Below, in pieces: positions 44,654-54,287 of a DNA stretch of 64,000 nt. Each line of letters begins with the position of its first letter. Within the stretch, counting starts at the first letter, position 1. This DNA is from Nitrospira sp. Ga0074138 (GTDB lineage: Bacteria; Nitrospirota; Nitrospiria; Nitrospirales; Nitrospiraceae), in the NCBI GenBank assembly GCA_001464735.1, contig LNDU01000008.1:62001-126000 (forward strand). The letters are read 5' to 3'. The notes under the pieces are model-generated. The model ran no database searches. It was given only the letters and a program-made list of their open reading frames with translations, and was not told the origin of the DNA. A program made the translations under genes and the position numbers.

Positions 44654-45169
44654 TTATGGCTTGGGTTTACTTTCCTTTTGAACCGATACTGCTCTCCCTT
44701 GATTGGTTACGGTTCCTGTGATGCGATCGCCGGGATGTAACTCAGAATTGAGTTTTGTTTCTGGGTCGACGGTAAGAGTGACCTCTCTACCCTTCACTGT
44801 TTCTATAGTAAGAGCGTTTTCCTCTGATTTAATGACACGCCCACGAATGGTTTTCAGGCCTGACGCTTGACCGGGATTTACGCTGGGATCTTCAATACCG
44901 GTGGCTTGACGGTCATGGCCTTTTGCGGGATGGGATTTAGGTCCTTTTGAGCCGCCTTGAAGTTCTCCCTCTATTCGGTAGTTTTCACCCTGTCCCTGCT
45001 GTTTCAACCGATTTTTCCGAATCTCTTCCTGCCGATCCTGTACCGCCGGATCGGGTTCTTTAAGTCGCGGATCTCCCTGCGGCAGGATGGCCTCCTGAGC
45101 CAACACAGCAGACAGCGACAGAGCGCTCCACGCGCAGATCATGAATCCTCGGCAAACCGTCCGTCTCAT
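44654..45169 (-). CDS. Exported protein with a small C-terminal beta domain
   Basis: This 171-residue protein has a signal peptide of about 24 residues, a charged Lys/Gln/Gly-rich linker and a compact C-terminal domain: KTIRGRVIKSEENALTIETV, TVDPETKLNSELHPGDRITG, TVTNQGRAVSVQK. The domain resembles DUF5666-like OB folds and the exported proteins at 445 and 41620. Its start overlaps the end of the gene upstream on the same strand. Confidence 0.65.
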   Translation of the reverse strand: MRRTVCRGFMICAWSALSLSAVLAQEAILPQGDPRLKEPDPAVQDRQEEIRKNRLKQQGQGENYRIEGELQGGSKGPKSHPAKGHDRQATGIEDPSVNPGQASGLKTIRGRVIKSEENALTIETVKGREVTLTVDPETKLNSELHPGDRITGTVTNQGRAVSVQKESKPKP

Positions 45170-45472
45170 GTTCCCCTCTGTGACGTACGCTGAAGCTCAG
45201 GCAACAATAAACCAATCGCAAGGACGGCGTAGACCCACGGAAAACTGCGCCGCGATAGGCTCAGCTCAAATCCCAACTGGAAGCGACGCGCCACCACGTG
45301 ATAATCCGTGACGTAGGCTACCGTAGAAGTCCCAAGGCCGATCAGGATGAACGTCGTCAACAACTTCGAATTGGACATGCGTTGACGCCAGACGCCGCAG
45401 CGCCGCCGTCAATGCTGCGGCGACGCTGCATGTCACTCCATCGAATGCTGCCCTTTTCCAGCCTCCGTTCAT
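45166..45472 (-). pseudogene. Membrane-protein gene broken by a frameshift or deletion
   Basis: A start at 45472 follows AGGTTGCC and reads MNGGWKRAAFDGVTCSVAAA then ALTAALRRLAS. In that frame it later loses sense. A second frame from the ATG at 45378 reads SNSKLLTTFILIGLGTSTV, then VTDYHVVARRFQ and LSRRSFPWVYAVLAIGLLLP, which looks like the C-terminal half of the same membrane protein. The ATG at 45378 has no ribosome-binding site. A deletion with a frameshift near 45375 is the simplest explanation. The two parts could also be two short proteins. It overlaps the start of the gene at 44654 by ATGA. Confidence 0.5.
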
Positions 45473-45476
45473 CTTT

Positions 45477-45926
45477 TTAGGCAACCTTTCCTCGCCAGCC
45501 GCCGGTTTCCGATCCACGTGACTCAATAAACTCTTTGAACCGCTGAAGATCTCCTTCTATACGTCCGGACACCACGCCTATTGCGTCACCCGTTTTTTCA
45601 ATGGCTCCTTCTGGCTCGTATTCCAACCGAAGGTTGAGTTTCGCCTTGTTGTCGGACACTTGAGAAAACGTGATGATGCCACCGTTCTTGGCTCCTCCCT
45701 CACTTATCCAGGCTATTCGTTGATCGGGCACCTGCTCGGTGATGACCGCATTCCATTCTTTCTCCTTGCCCCCGATGCTGGCCTTAAAGTGCAGACGCCT
45801 TTCATCCAGTTGCTGAACCTGCTCTACACCTTCCATGAACCGAGGAAATTCTTCGAATTGAGTCCATTGATTGTAGGCGGTTGTAACCGGAACATTGACT
45901 TCGATCGATTTTTCTATGACTGACAT
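45477..45926 (-). CDS. SRPBCC-family protein (polyketide cyclase/dehydrase-like)
   Basis: This 149-residue protein has a START-like fold: SIEVNVPVTTAYNQWTQFEE, FPRFMEGVEQVQQLD and the terminal amphipathic helix GVVSGRIEGDLQRFKEFIES. This is one of three SRPBCC proteins in the window (also 52777 and 59683), all with the phrase FPRFM or LPxxMKH. They bind hydrophobic ligands in a pocket; none has a known substrate here. AGGAGGCAC precedes the ATG at 45926. Confidence 0.88.
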   Translation of the reverse strand: MSVIEKSIEVNVPVTTAYNQWTQFEEFPRFMEGVEQVQQLDERRLHFKASIGGKEKEWNAVITEQVPDQRIAWISEGGAKNGGIITFSQVSDNKAKLNLRLEYEPEGAIEKTGDAIGVVSGRIEGDLQRFKEFIESRGSETGGWRGKVA

Positions 45927-46104
45927 AGTGCCTCCTGGTGTATGGGTTGATAGTTTCGATGAACGACGATAAGCGATAGATCCCTCGCGCTAATCAAACC
46001 AGCTTGCTCTTCTTTAGCTGTTGTATCGTCAATACCGTTTCTAAGCGACTAGCAAAATCCCCAGAAATGAATGTTGCAGACGACAACGAATAGCGCTGTG
46101 TGAC

Positions 46105-46974
46105 TTACAGGACCGTGGCCATCCACCTACCGATCGGTATCGTCAGCAGTGGACAGCAAGACTCCCGCAATATCCGCTCGCTGTGGCTCCCACACAGCGC
46201 ATCCCACAGCCCATGAGGCCCGTCAGTCGTCATTGCGATCAGATCTGCATCGATCTCCCTCGCAACCTGAATCACGGATTCGATTACGTCTCCTCTCCTC
46301 GTCATCCGGTTCCAGCGCCACCCCGCCACCTCCGGACAGTCCACCGGCGGCACGGCCTCCTCTTCGACGTGTAGAAGGGTAATCATGCCGGAGTCGCAAC
46401 GGAACCCAGTAACCATCCTAGTGACGGCATGGACAGCCGGCTGCGCCGACGGAACCAGCGCTACGGGGATTAAGATGTTCTTTAACGAGATCGAGCCATC
46501 ATCGAGAGACACAAAACCCTTTAGGCCCTTGGGAACAAAGAGCATCATCTCCCGGGACTTGCGAGCGATGCCGGTCGAGACGGATTGGTTGAGCCACGGG
46601 ATTCCAGACTTCTCCTGATCGGTCGCCAGGACGATGAGATCGGCGCCGTGCTTTTCTAGATAGGTCGTGATGGATACGATAGGGTCGTCGTGAGTGATTT
46701 TTACCTTTTGGACAGTGATCCCGAGTTTCGATACATCAGCTCGCTCGCTATTTCTCGGAAGCCGGCCCCAACGCTCTAAGGTATCGCGGACTCCTGGAAA
46801 ATCGTTCCACAAGCCGTTCCGACCGCCCGATACATGAAGGACGGTCAGCTTGGACTTGGCAATCAGCGCGACGACCAGCGCGTGTGCAAACGCCTGATTG
46901 CCGGCTTCAGAGAAGTCGGACGGATGTAATACGCGCTGAAGAAGAGATACATCGGACAGATCGTTTGGTTCCAT
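46105..46974 (-). CDS. Universal stress protein, tandem Usp domains
   Basis: This 289-residue protein has two UspA-like domains. The first starts LLQRVLHPSDFSEAGNQAFA and includes VLHVSG and DLIVLATDQEK. The second starts LKNILIPVALVPSAQP and ends GLWDALCGSHSERILRESCC with the glycine-rich nucleotide signature, then PLLTIPIG. Tandem Usp proteins bind ATP and are induced by starvation and oxidants. I start at 46974; an in-frame GTG at 47064 would add 30 residues. Confidence 0.88.
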   Translation of the reverse strand: MEPNDLSDVSLLQRVLHPSDFSEAGNQAFAHALVVALIAKSKLTVLHVSGGRNGLWNDFPGVRDTLERWGRLPRNSERADVSKLGITVQKVKITHDDPIVSITTYLEKHGADLIVLATDQEKSGIPWLNQSVSTGIARKSREMMLFVPKGLKGFVSLDDGSISLKNILIPVALVPSAQPAVHAVTRMVTGFRCDSGMITLLHVEEEAVPPVDCPEVAGWRWNRMTRRGDVIESVIQVAREIDADLIAMTTDGPHGLWDALCGSHSERILRESCCPLLTIPIGRWMATVL

Positions 46975-47105
46975 AGGCCTACTCGAAGGAGAACTATCCC
47001 GCGATATCCAGACACGCTTCCACGGTCGGTCCGTGGCTCGATGGTTCAGATTTCTTATTGTCACATCTTGGAACTAGGAACCTGGAACATGAAACTATAA
47101 GAGCG

Positions 47106-47624
47106 CTATGGATTCGTCTGCAGCGAATATTTCACTACGCGCGCCTTGTCCTGATGCGTCTGTAACGTCGGCAGGATTGAGGCAATCCACTGTTTGATGT
47201 CTTCATCCTGCATGGTCTTTGCGCGCCGCTGGAACTCTTCCACGATGGTTTCGTGGTCTTCTAAAATGTAGCTGAGGTACGCACGGTCGAAGGCATGGCC
47301 GAACAGTTGGGAGAGTCTATTCACTTTCAGCATCCGCTCCTCACTGAGGCCGGGAGAAAGTTTCATGCCGCCCTTCATCGCCAATTCCTCGACTTGTTGA
47401 CCGGCCCGTTTATGATCCTCCGCCATCTGCGCCCCAAATTCTTTTACCCGCTCGTTCACTGCGCGTTTCGCCGCGAGCTGGCCCAGGGATATTTCAATCT
47501 GCTGTCCTTCAGCCGCCTTTTCCAGAAACGAGTGCGCGTCGGATTTAGCCGCTTGCGCGAACACAGACGACACGAACCCTACGATTCCACACATCGCCAC
47601 ACCTACTGCAAGGAACTTCCACAT
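47106..47624 (-). CDS. DUF4142 protein, exported
   Basis: This 172-residue protein has a signal peptide and a DUF4142 four-helix domain: SFLEKAAEGQQIEISLGQLA, AVNERVKEFGAQMAEDH, LSQLFGHAFDRAYLSYILED and WIASILPTLQTHQDKA. DUF4142 is a ferritin-like helical family linked to oxidative and acid stress. It is complete, unlike the decayed copy at 58667. It lies 42 bp downstream of the esterase gene. Confidence 0.88.
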   Translation of the reverse strand: MWKFLAVGVAMCGIVGFVSSVFAQAAKSDAHSFLEKAAEGQQIEISLGQLAAKRAVNERVKEFGAQMAEDHKRAGQQVEELAMKGGMKLSPGLSEERMLKVNRLSQLFGHAFDRAYLSYILEDHETIVEEFQRRAKTMQDEDIKQWIASILPTLQTHQDKARVVKYSLQTNP

Positions 47625-47668
47625 GCCATTCTCCTTTACCGTGACAAACCGCTTTCTATTGAAACGAC

Positions 47669-48862
47669 CTACTCCTGCAGCGGTTCTATGGGAACACTTC
47701 GCCCCAAGCGGGCGTCAGAACGGGAAAAGACGGGATCGTCGAACGACCCGCTCATACCATTCGCGACCAGCCGCACAGCCTGTTTCGCGTCGTCGATCAC
47801 CGCCCCCATCCCAAAAAACTCATGCGTCACCCCCTCGAAATTGCGGTACGCCACCGGCACGCCGACTTCAAGCAGACGTTCGGCATAGCGTTGACCCTCC
47901 GACCGCAAAGGATCGATGTCCGCCGTAATGATCGTGGCCGACGGGAGTCCGCTTAAGTTGCGAGCATTCACCAGATCAATCCATGGGTTTTTCCCATCCG
48001 CCGGCTCTCTTAAATACTTTTCGAAAAACCAGGCCATCATCGACTTGTCCAAGGGTTTAGCCTGGGCATTTTCGCGATAAGACGGAGTGTTGAAGTCATA
48101 TCCTGCTACGGGGTAAATCAGCGCCTGATGCACGGGCAGCAGTTCACCGCGACTCCGAGCCATTAGGCACACTGCAGCTGCCAAATTGCCGCCCGCGCTT
48201 TCGCCGGCCACCGCAACCATCGAGGGATCGCCGTCGAAGGTCTCGGCGTTGCGCAACACCCACTGATAGGCCGCGTACGCGTCCTCATGGGCGGCCGGAA
48301 ATTTGTGCTCCGGAGCCTTTCGGTATTCCACAGACACCACAATGGCCTTTGCGGCTTTCGTAATCGCCCGCGCCGACGAATCATAGGTATCGATCGTCGC
48401 AATCACCCATCCTCCCCCATGAAAATACACGATCACTGGAAATGGACCGCTGCCCTGGGGGGTATAGATGCGGATCGGGATATCACCCCCAGGCCCGGGA
48501 ATCGTTTGATTCTTCGTCTTTCCAATCGCCAGGGGAGCCGTACTTTGCTTTCGTTCCTGCAATAATGCCGTGACGGCAGCGGCGGGTGCAGGTTGAGCTC
48601 GTGCTTCCGCAGCGGAGAGCGATGTGATCGTCTTGGGATGTAATTTTTGCAACTCCGTCAGCACCGCGACCATGTCCTTGTCTGCTCGAGACTTTGTGGA
48701 GTCCATCGCTTTTTTCACTTCTTTGGCGGGCGGAACGTCGACTTTGCGCTGTCCGCCGCCGTACGTTTCCGTGTTTGCCGTCTGGCAACCCATTAGGCTC
48801 TGAAGGCCGAAGACAACGGCCACACACCAACAGAGGCTCACGATACTCTGTAGCGCCATCAT
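47669..48862 (-). CDS. HSL-family alpha/beta-hydrolase (carboxylesterase)
   Basis: This 397-residue lipoprotein has a signal peptide with LMGCQ. The hydrolase core shows the HGGGW oxyanion motif (YFHGGGWVI) characteristic of the hormone-sensitive-lipase group, the nucleophile elbow GESAGG, then an Asp in the IITADIDPLR region and His in GVTHEFFG. It would hydrolyse short- or medium-chain esters at the cell surface. AAGGAAGG precedes the start at 48862. Confidence 0.92.
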   Translation of the reverse strand: MMALQSIVSLCWCVAVVFGLQSLMGCQTANTETYGGGQRKVDVPPAKEVKKAMDSTKSRADKDMVAVLTELQKLHPKTITSLSAAEARAQPAPAAAVTALLQERKQSTAPLAIGKTKNQTIPGPGGDIPIRIYTPQGSGPFPVIVYFHGGGWVIATIDTYDSSARAITKAAKAIVVSVEYRKAPEHKFPAAHEDAYAAYQWVLRNAETFDGDPSMVAVAGESAGGNLAAAVCLMARSRGELLPVHQALIYPVAGYDFNTPSYRENAQAKPLDKSMMAWFFEKYLREPADGKNPWIDLVNARNLSGLPSATIITADIDPLRSEGQRYAERLLEVGVPVAYRNFEGVTHEFFGMGAVIDDAKQAVRLVANGMSGSFDDPVFSRSDARLGRSVPIEPLQE

Positions 48863-49148
48863 GTTGTTTCCTTCCTTTATCCCGTGCATGTCTCCCGCCG
48901 TTTCGGCTCTCCCCCAAAGATATTTATTGGTTAGATCCTCATGCGTTCAACCTTCGCACCGGGTGACGTCCGGCTGAAGCTCCACGACGAAAGAGCAAGA
49001 CCAGTTGCAAACTCGCCGAAGCAGATGCACAAGAGCAGCGTCAAACAGGACTTATTCAACCCCCTAACATTCTCATTGATCCCTAGGAGCTAGTGAGGGA
49101 AGAAACCCTTCTGTACCTGGCAGGGCGCCAACACAGAAGACCCACCGA

Positions 49149-49718
49149 TTACCTCGTCATTTCTCTCGTCTTCACCGCCAGCAGAATGGCATCGTGGAGA
49201 TCTTCGATCGCTGCCTCCTTGGTCAGCAACTGGACCGCCCCAGCCCGAATCATGGCCTCCTGATTGTCTTTTGCAGCGTTCACTGAAATTCCGATAATCA
49301 CTGTGTCCGGATAGCGCAGCTTAATCTGCTTTGTTGCCTCGATACCGTTTATTCCAGGCATATTAATGTCCATCACCACCACCTCGGGACGCCGCTGCTC
49401 GACCCTCCGCACAGCTTCTTCTCCATTCGCTGCTTCACCCACGAGTTTAATATCTGGATAGGTATCAAGCATTGTCCGTAAGCCCTGCCGGACCATGACA
49501 TGGTCATCAACCAGCAATACGCGAATCTTTCGGACTGCCGGTTTGGAAGGTTGAATACTGCTTGCTGGGGCTTCCTCGCCTGACATCTCTGGACTTAGTA
49601 CTCTTTTTTTAGTACTGCCCTCAAACAGCAACGAGAGGATCCCCAATGTCTCTTCTCCTGGTGCCTCTTGAATGTCAAGCGATCCAGCCATCGCCGGCCT
49701 GTACAGACTTCCATTCAA
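49149..49718 (-). CDS. Lone NarL-type receiver protein without output domain
   Basis: This 189-residue protein has an N-terminal extension of about 65 residues, then a receiver domain: [39 protein letters not shown] with phospho-acceptor Asp and [20 protein letters not shown] with conserved Lys. The receiver has the NarL/LuxR-type sequence but ends where the DNA-binding helix-turn-helix would begin (VKTREMTR). It could be a phosphate sink or a partner receiver. A one-mismatch CTAGG palindrome is 35 bp upstream. A broken copy follows at 49769. Confidence 0.8.
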   Translation of the reverse strand: MNGSLYRPAMAGSLDIQEAPGEETLGILSLLFEGSTKKRVLSPEMSGEEAPASSIQPSKPAVRKIRVLLVDDHVMVRQGLRTMLDTYPDIKLVGEAANGEEAVRRVEQRRPEVVVMDINMPGINGIEATKQIKLRYPDTVIIGISVNAAKDNQEAMIRAGAVQLLTKEAAIEDLHDAILLAVKTREMTR

Positions 49719-49752
49719 AAGTGATAGTATCCGGTGACTCTTGAGCTGAACA

Positions 49753-49768
49753 CTAGGGTACTCCCTGG
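49753..49768. promoter_or_regulatory. CTAGG-N6-CCTAG palindrome, one mismatch
   Basis: The sequence CTAGGGTACTCCCTGG matches 9 of 10 defined bases, 35 bp upstream of the receiver gene at 49718. Confidence 0.45.
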
Positions 49769-50066
49769 AGTCGTATCGTACAGCTCTTCAACCGCGCCTC
49801 CCCCGTCACGAGCGTAGCCGCTCCATTGCAACGCGCTTGTCATCCCCGCTGTTCACCGAGATGCCGCTGACGATGGTGTCTAGATAGGGACACGTGATGT
49901 GCTCTGTCGCCTCGATGCATTCATCGTCGGCATGTTGTTGCCTATCACTACCACCCGAGGACGGCGCGCCTCGAGCAGTTTGATCGTTTTGGCTCCACTC
50001 CTGAGCCTCTCCCACCCTCCGAATATCGGCATAGGCATCCAGTACAGATCTCAGCCCTTGCCGCAT
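49769..50066 (-). pseudogene. Decayed copy of the lone receiver gene
   Basis: Reading starts at MRQGLRSVLDAYADIRRVGE, the equivalent of [20 protein letters not shown] in the intact neighbour. The frame then changes to one encoding TIKLLEARRPRVVVIGNNMP, where the phospho-acceptor Asp has become Gly, and returns to ECIEATEHITCPYLDTIVSG and ISVNSGDDKR. A further shift near 49795 leads to LVT..AVEELYD remnants. At least three frame changes and a missing N-terminus make it non-functional. Confidence 0.8.
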
Positions 50067-50545
50067 CAGACCCTATAAATTCAGATGACGCGGCTCGCCT
50101 ATAGGTAGCTGAGTAAATTCAAAGGCGAATGATGGTCACACCCGAAACCAGACCAACGTGTCAAAACCATACTTAAACTTGATCTTTAGTCGGTGAAAGA
50201 GGGGATATGATGCGCAACGGAAACGAGAAGGAGGATATGAAGAACAGACATACTGGCGTGGCGAGTGTGATTCTTTTGTGCAGAGCGGGGACCGTACAGG
50301 CCCAATGAGGCGGCGACAATGGGAAGCGGGGCAGGAAACCCCGGAGAATCAAAGGGGTTCGCGATAAGAACTTATGGACCTCATTCAAAGCCAATCAAAA
50401 AGCGAGAGGCATGAATGGGCATGAAGACATATACCTGGGTGGTGGCCTCAACCTCGCAAAAGCTGCCGCGCGCCATTCCCAGGAAATCTCGAAGAGACAC
50501 CTCTCAGGCTACGGACCTGGATATTCGCACCAGGTCTCTCGGCAG
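50067..50545. other. Intergenic region with a signal-peptide remnant
   Basis: This 479-bp region contains only a plus-strand start at 50237 described below. I see no other gene. Confidence 0.4.
50237..50308 (+). pseudogene. Orphan signal peptide, truncated gene
   Basis: AGAAGGAGG is followed by an ATG encoding MKNRHTGVASVILLCRAGTV-QAQ and a stop after 23 codons. This is the shape of a signal peptide with a cleavage site at its end. Another frame downstream reads EAATMGSGAGNPGESKGF. A former exported Gly-rich protein that lost its frame is the best guess. Confidence 0.35.
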
Positions 50546-50779
50546 TCAGCGTAAATCGATCAATGCTTTGGCCGTTTGCACAGCGGCCAATTCGGCTGCT
50601 TCTCGAGAAGGGAAACTCCCGTTCACGTGGCCTGTATTGGACTCCGTCCTTGGTTTGCCGGATTCCACGATAGAATATTGACACACCCAGGTTGCATCGG
50701 CTTGTTGATTCGAATTCACTACGATCTGGCATTCTTTGTACTCGATGGGTGCTGCAGGTTGTGGTGATTTATCACTCAT
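50546..50779 (-). CDS. Small hypothetical protein
   Basis: This 77-residue soluble protein reads EYKECQIVVNSNQQADATWVCQYSI, then FPSREAAELAAVQTAKALID. The end resembles a short DUF-like tail with an amphipathic helix; the two cysteines may be paired. GAGAGAC precedes the ATG. I recognise no family. Confidence 0.5.
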   Translation of the reverse strand: MSDKSPQPAAPIEYKECQIVVNSNQQADATWVCQYSIVESGKPRTESNTGHVNGSFPSREAAELAAVQTAKALIDLR

Positions 50780-50953
50780 AGTTGTCTCTCTTTTGCGGAC
50801 ATCACAAGAGGCGGCGGCGTGCCGCAGTACGACATGCGTGGCAATCGACGAACTAAAAGACGGAGCGGCTCAGCGGCTTGGAATCTTCAAAAGTCCGATC
50901 GCAATCGCTTGCTTGGCGGAACACGATCCATACTCGCCTTATTGAATATGCGC

Positions 50954-51453
50954 TTACCGGTTCGTGAATACCTTGGTTTGAGTTGGTTGCCCGGTCATCG
51001 CGGCCTGCAATGCAGTCAACATGACTTTGGGTGACGTGTCTCCGGCCTGCATCATAGTGAGGTAATGATCCTGTGCCAATGAAAAGAATTCCGACTGCCG
51101 GTCGGGGGGGACGCCCATCAATGTCGCCAACGAGACTAAGTGCTCCCCACGCCCTTGCGCCATCTCCTGTGAAAGATTCTCAAAATTAAGGCTCGCGAAC
51201 ACGGTCGCTTGTTCCTCTTTGACGATCTTGCCGTTGTTCGTACAGCCTGATGTTCCACTGCTGATCCCGAAGGGCTGAGAAGGAACATTCGATGTGGATC
51301 CGAGGTGCTGCATAAGAATGGACTTGGGCTCTCTTTCAAACAGCATTTTCCCAAGCCCGCAACCGGGACCATCTCCCCACGCTGCGAGTACGCTCCCTGC
51401 TTGGAAGCAGAGAACAATGGATGTAAGGCTGAGGATTATTTTTTAATCTTCAT
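50954..51453 (-). pseudogene. DUF3015 gene with a one-base frameshift in the signal peptide
   Basis: AGGAGGAACC precedes an ATG at 51453 encoding MKIKK and a stop. Adding one A to the six-A run (plus strand 51439-51444) gives IILSLTSIVLCFQAGSVLAA as signal peptide and then WGDGPGCGLGKMLFE, continuing into the DUF3015 domain FGISSGTSGC and ENLSQEMAQGRGEHLVSLAT. The in-frame ORF as written starts at 51346, inside the domain. Either the gene is dead, or the base was lost in sequencing, or the A run switches expression. Confidence 0.75.
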
Positions 51454-51494
51454 GGTTCCTCCTGAGTTATGGTTACGGCGAAACTGGGGCACTT

Positions 51495-52664
51495 TCACGA
51501 GGGCGTCAGAACGATTTTGATGCACCCATCTTCTTTGCGATTAAACAGATCGAACCCACCGGGTGCATCGTGAAGCTTCATGCGATGCGTCACCACAAAA
51601 CTGGGATCAATGTCGCCATTCGTGATGCGGTCCAGCAGCGGCTTGAAGTAGCGCTGAGCGTGGGTTTGTCCCGTTTTTATCGTCAGCGCCCTGTTCATCA
51701 CCGCCCCCATCGGCATTTTATCGATCAAGCCGCCATACACTCCGGGCACGGAGACCGTGCCCCCGTTACGGCAGGCCATGATGGCTTGCCGTAACGCTAT
51801 CGGCCGGTCCGATTCCAACATCATGGCTTGTTTGAGGCGATCGTAGTAGTACAATGGGCCCGGCGTGTGGGCTTCCAAGCCTACCGCATCCATACACGAG
51901 TCCGGTCCTCGTCCGCCGGTCATCTGCATGAGCATGTCATACACGTCGGCCTGTTGATAATCGATGGTGTCCGCACCTCCGTCAGCGGCCATCTGGAGAC
52001 GTTCTGGAAAACGGTCTATAGCGATCACACGCTCCGCGCCCAGCATGAAGGCACTGCGGATCGCGAACTGACCGACTGGTCCGCAGCCCCAGACGGCCAC
52101 CGTATCTCCAGGCTGTATGTCGCACTGTTCAGCGGCCATGTAGCCCGTCGGAAAAATGTCGGAGAGAAAGAGGACTTGCTCATCCGACAAGCCGTTTTCA
52201 ATTTTCACCGTCCCGACGTCGGCAAAGGGCACGCGAACATATTCGGCCTGTCCTCCGGCAAATCCACCGGTGAGATGAGAGTAGCCATAGATGCCAGCCG
52301 TGGCATGACCAAAGAACTTCTCCGCCATCCATGCATTGGGATTTGAGTTCTCACAGAGCGAGTACAGTTCTTTTTTGCAAAAGAAACATTGTCCACAGGA
52401 AATCGGAAAAGCGACGACGACGCGATCACCGAGCCGCCGATGTTTGACCTCCGGGCCTACTTCGACGATCTCTCCCATAAACTCGTGACCCATGATGTCG
52501 CCCTGTTCCATCGTCGGCACGAAGCCGTTGTACAGATGTAGCTCTGACCCGCAGATTGCCGTCGAGGTGACCTTGATGATCGCATCTTGCTTATTAAGGA
52601 GTTTCGGATCAGGCACATCAACTACTCGCATGTCTTGCTTGCCGTACCAGCAGTTGGCTTTCAT
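51495..52664 (-). CDS. Zinc-dependent alcohol dehydrogenase (formaldehyde dehydrogenase-like)
   Basis: This 389-residue medium-chain dehydrogenase has catalytic zinc ligands C38, H60 and E61 ([25 protein letters not shown]) and the structural zinc cysteines C90, C93, C96 and C104. [16 protein letters not shown] is the NAD-binding motif. The domain pattern and the ICGS-x-LHLYNG block match the glutathione-independent formaldehyde dehydrogenase-like group. The usual Asp in ICGSDLH is Glu here. The gene is 113 bp downstream of the SRPBCC gene at 52777. Confidence 0.93.
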   Translation of the reverse strand: MKANCWYGKQDMRVVDVPDPKLLNKQDAIIKVTSTAICGSELHLYNGFVPTMEQGDIMGHEFMGEIVEVGPEVKHRRLGDRVVVAFPISCGQCFFCKKELYSLCENSNPNAWMAEKFFGHATAGIYGYSHLTGGFAGGQAEYVRVPFADVGTVKIENGLSDEQVLFLSDIFPTGYMAAEQCDIQPGDTVAVWGCGPVGQFAIRSAFMLGAERVIAIDRFPERLQMAADGGADTIDYQQADVYDMLMQMTGGRGPDSCMDAVGLEAHTPGPLYYYDRLKQAMMLESDRPIALRQAIMACRNGGTVSVPGVYGGLIDKMPMGAVMNRALTIKTGQTHAQRYFKPLLDRITNGDIDPSFVVTHRMKLHDAPGGFDLFNRKEDGCIKIVLTPS

Positions 52665-52776
52665 AATTTCCTCCGGGATCGAGGTCTCAGCACTGAGGAC
52701 TGAATTAATCGGACTGCCCTGTACGCTTGGTCTTTTTAACTACTCTTCTTGCCCTTCTGTTCTCGTTACTCAGTTC

Positions 52777-53808
52777 TTACCGTCTCACAGCGTTGTCATA
52801 CTTCCTTGACATGCTTTGCGCTCGCCCAGCGGGTTGTCCCACCGTGGTAATCACGTCGCCTGTTTCCATCACCTGCTTGAAGCGGCGTAAATCCATCTTG
52901 ACCGTTTGAGTCGGATCCTCGGCGAACCATGAGCCGATGGCCGCACCCACGGTGCCAAGAAGGGGACGATAGCGCAGGGTCACGGTGACCAGCGTTCCTC
53001 GGCCGCCGGCCGCCGGTTCAAATCGAACCGAGCCTGCATGCTCGACCGTCGCGCTTTCCACCGACTGCCAGCTAATATACTCATTTGGCCGGTCGTCGGT
53101 AATCTCAGCATCCCACTCCACCGTCGATCCGGCCGGCCCTTGCGCGACCCAGTGAGACCGCCGATCATCCTTCACTTCGATCTGCTCCACGTGCTTCATG
53201 AATTGCGGCAAGTTGCCGAGCGTGCGCCAATGTCGATACAACTCGTCCGGTGGGCGATCGATGATCAGCGCTGCGGTGACCGGGATCGTCCCGTTCCTGG
53301 TTTCGATTCCCCTGCTCAATTGCTGAGCCACCATGATGTCCATCATCGTGGCTCCGAATACCGAGACAATAGATGCTGCGAGACGATTCCGATTTGATCG
53401 ACTTGAGGCAAATGCTGCACCCAGGAGTGCCAAATCGAGCGCATCTCCGGCGACGCGCGACCACATCGCGCTCGCCGGCTTCCGTTCCCCCAGAATGCCC
53501 ACACTACTGGCGATCTCTCGCAACCCCATGACGCGGATAAGTCCCTCATGCCCTTGAGGCGCGCCGATTATTTTCGCCATTCGCTGGGGCACCAAGAGTT
53601 CCATTAAACCCAACCCAATGCCGAGCCATCCAAGCCCATAAGCCAATCGTTCTTCTTGAGTCAATGTTCCATTACCAGAAAGATCCGTCCGTCTCAGATA
53701 ACGCTGTACTGACTGCACGGCTTTACTCTCATGCTCGACAACGGTGAGCTGTTCATCATGAGGCTTGGATTTCACGGGATGCGGATGTATCACTTGGTCG
53801 GTCTTCAT
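52777..53808 (-). CDS. SRPBCC-family membrane protein
   Basis: The 343-residue protein has an N-terminal hydrophobic region (GLGWLGIGLGLMELLVPQRM) and other helices around residue 130 (DLALLGAAFASS), then a START/cyclase domain at about 185-325: LYRHWRTLGNLPQFMKHVE, VEWDAEITDDRPNEYISW and TVTLRYRPLLGTVGAAIGSW. Its C-terminal half aligns with the protein at 59683. The membrane part resembles DUF2892-type helices. It lies downstream of the PDZ gene on the same strand and upstream of the alcohol dehydrogenase gene. Confidence 0.88.
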   Translation of the reverse strand: MKTDQVIHPHPVKSKPHDEQLTVVEHESKAVQSVQRYLRRTDLSGNGTLTQEERLAYGLGWLGIGLGLMELLVPQRMAKIIGAPQGHEGLIRVMGLREIASSVGILGERKPASAMWSRVAGDALDLALLGAAFASSRSNRNRLAASIVSVFGATMMDIMVAQQLSRGIETRNGTIPVTAALIIDRPPDELYRHWRTLGNLPQFMKHVEQIEVKDDRRSHWVAQGPAGSTVEWDAEITDDRPNEYISWQSVESATVEHAGSVRFEPAAGGRGTLVTVTLRYRPLLGTVGAAIGSWFAEDPTQTVKMDLRRFKQVMETGDVITTVGQPAGRAQSMSRKYDNAVRR

Positions 53809-53831
53809 GACCTCTCCTTCATGGAATCACA

Positions 53832-54287
53832 TTATGGTCGAGTCTTCTCCGACTGATCGCCTCGCGATCCTGATTGCCTCTCCGTGAACTTGTCGCTCGA
53901 TACACGCATGATAGACAGCTCCCGAGTTCCTTTGACTTCTAACTTGACCGGAATTCCAGATTCTCCTCGAATCATTGACACTGCTTGCTCGTAACTTTTC
54001 CCTGCAACAGGAGTTCCGTTTACAGCCACGATCTCATCCCCATGTTTAAGCCCCGCTGCATGGGCGGGGCCATCTTGACGGACACTCATGACATATAACC
54101 CCGCAGGCTCGCCAATTCGGTTCGCTGCAACTTGGATAGTTATCCCGATTAAACCGTGGGCCAGCTTGATATCATCACCGTGCGCGTAAGGCAGTTGACC
54201 TGCAGGCTGATCAGCCTTGGCTATTACCGTCGTTAACAGACTTACCAGAAACAATGCGGCTACAACGACATCTCTCATCTTTCGCAT
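53832..54287 (-). CDS. Exported PDZ-domain protein
   Basis: This 151-residue protein has a signal peptide (MRDVVVAALFLVSLLTTVIA..) and one PDZ domain: GITIQVAANRIGEPAGLYVM, GPAHAAGLKHGDEIVAVNGT and YEQAVSMIRGESGIPVKLEV. No protease domain is present. It would be a periplasmic adaptor. GGAGGGACTG precedes the start at 54287. It is 23 bp upstream of the SRPBCC gene. Confidence 0.9.
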   Translation of the reverse strand: MRKMRDVVVAALFLVSLLTTVIAKADQPAGQLPYAHGDDIKLAHGLIGITIQVAANRIGEPAGLYVMSVRQDGPAHAAGLKHGDEIVAVNGTPVAGKSYEQAVSMIRGESGIPVKLEVKGTRELSIMRVSSDKFTERQSGSRGDQSEKTRP

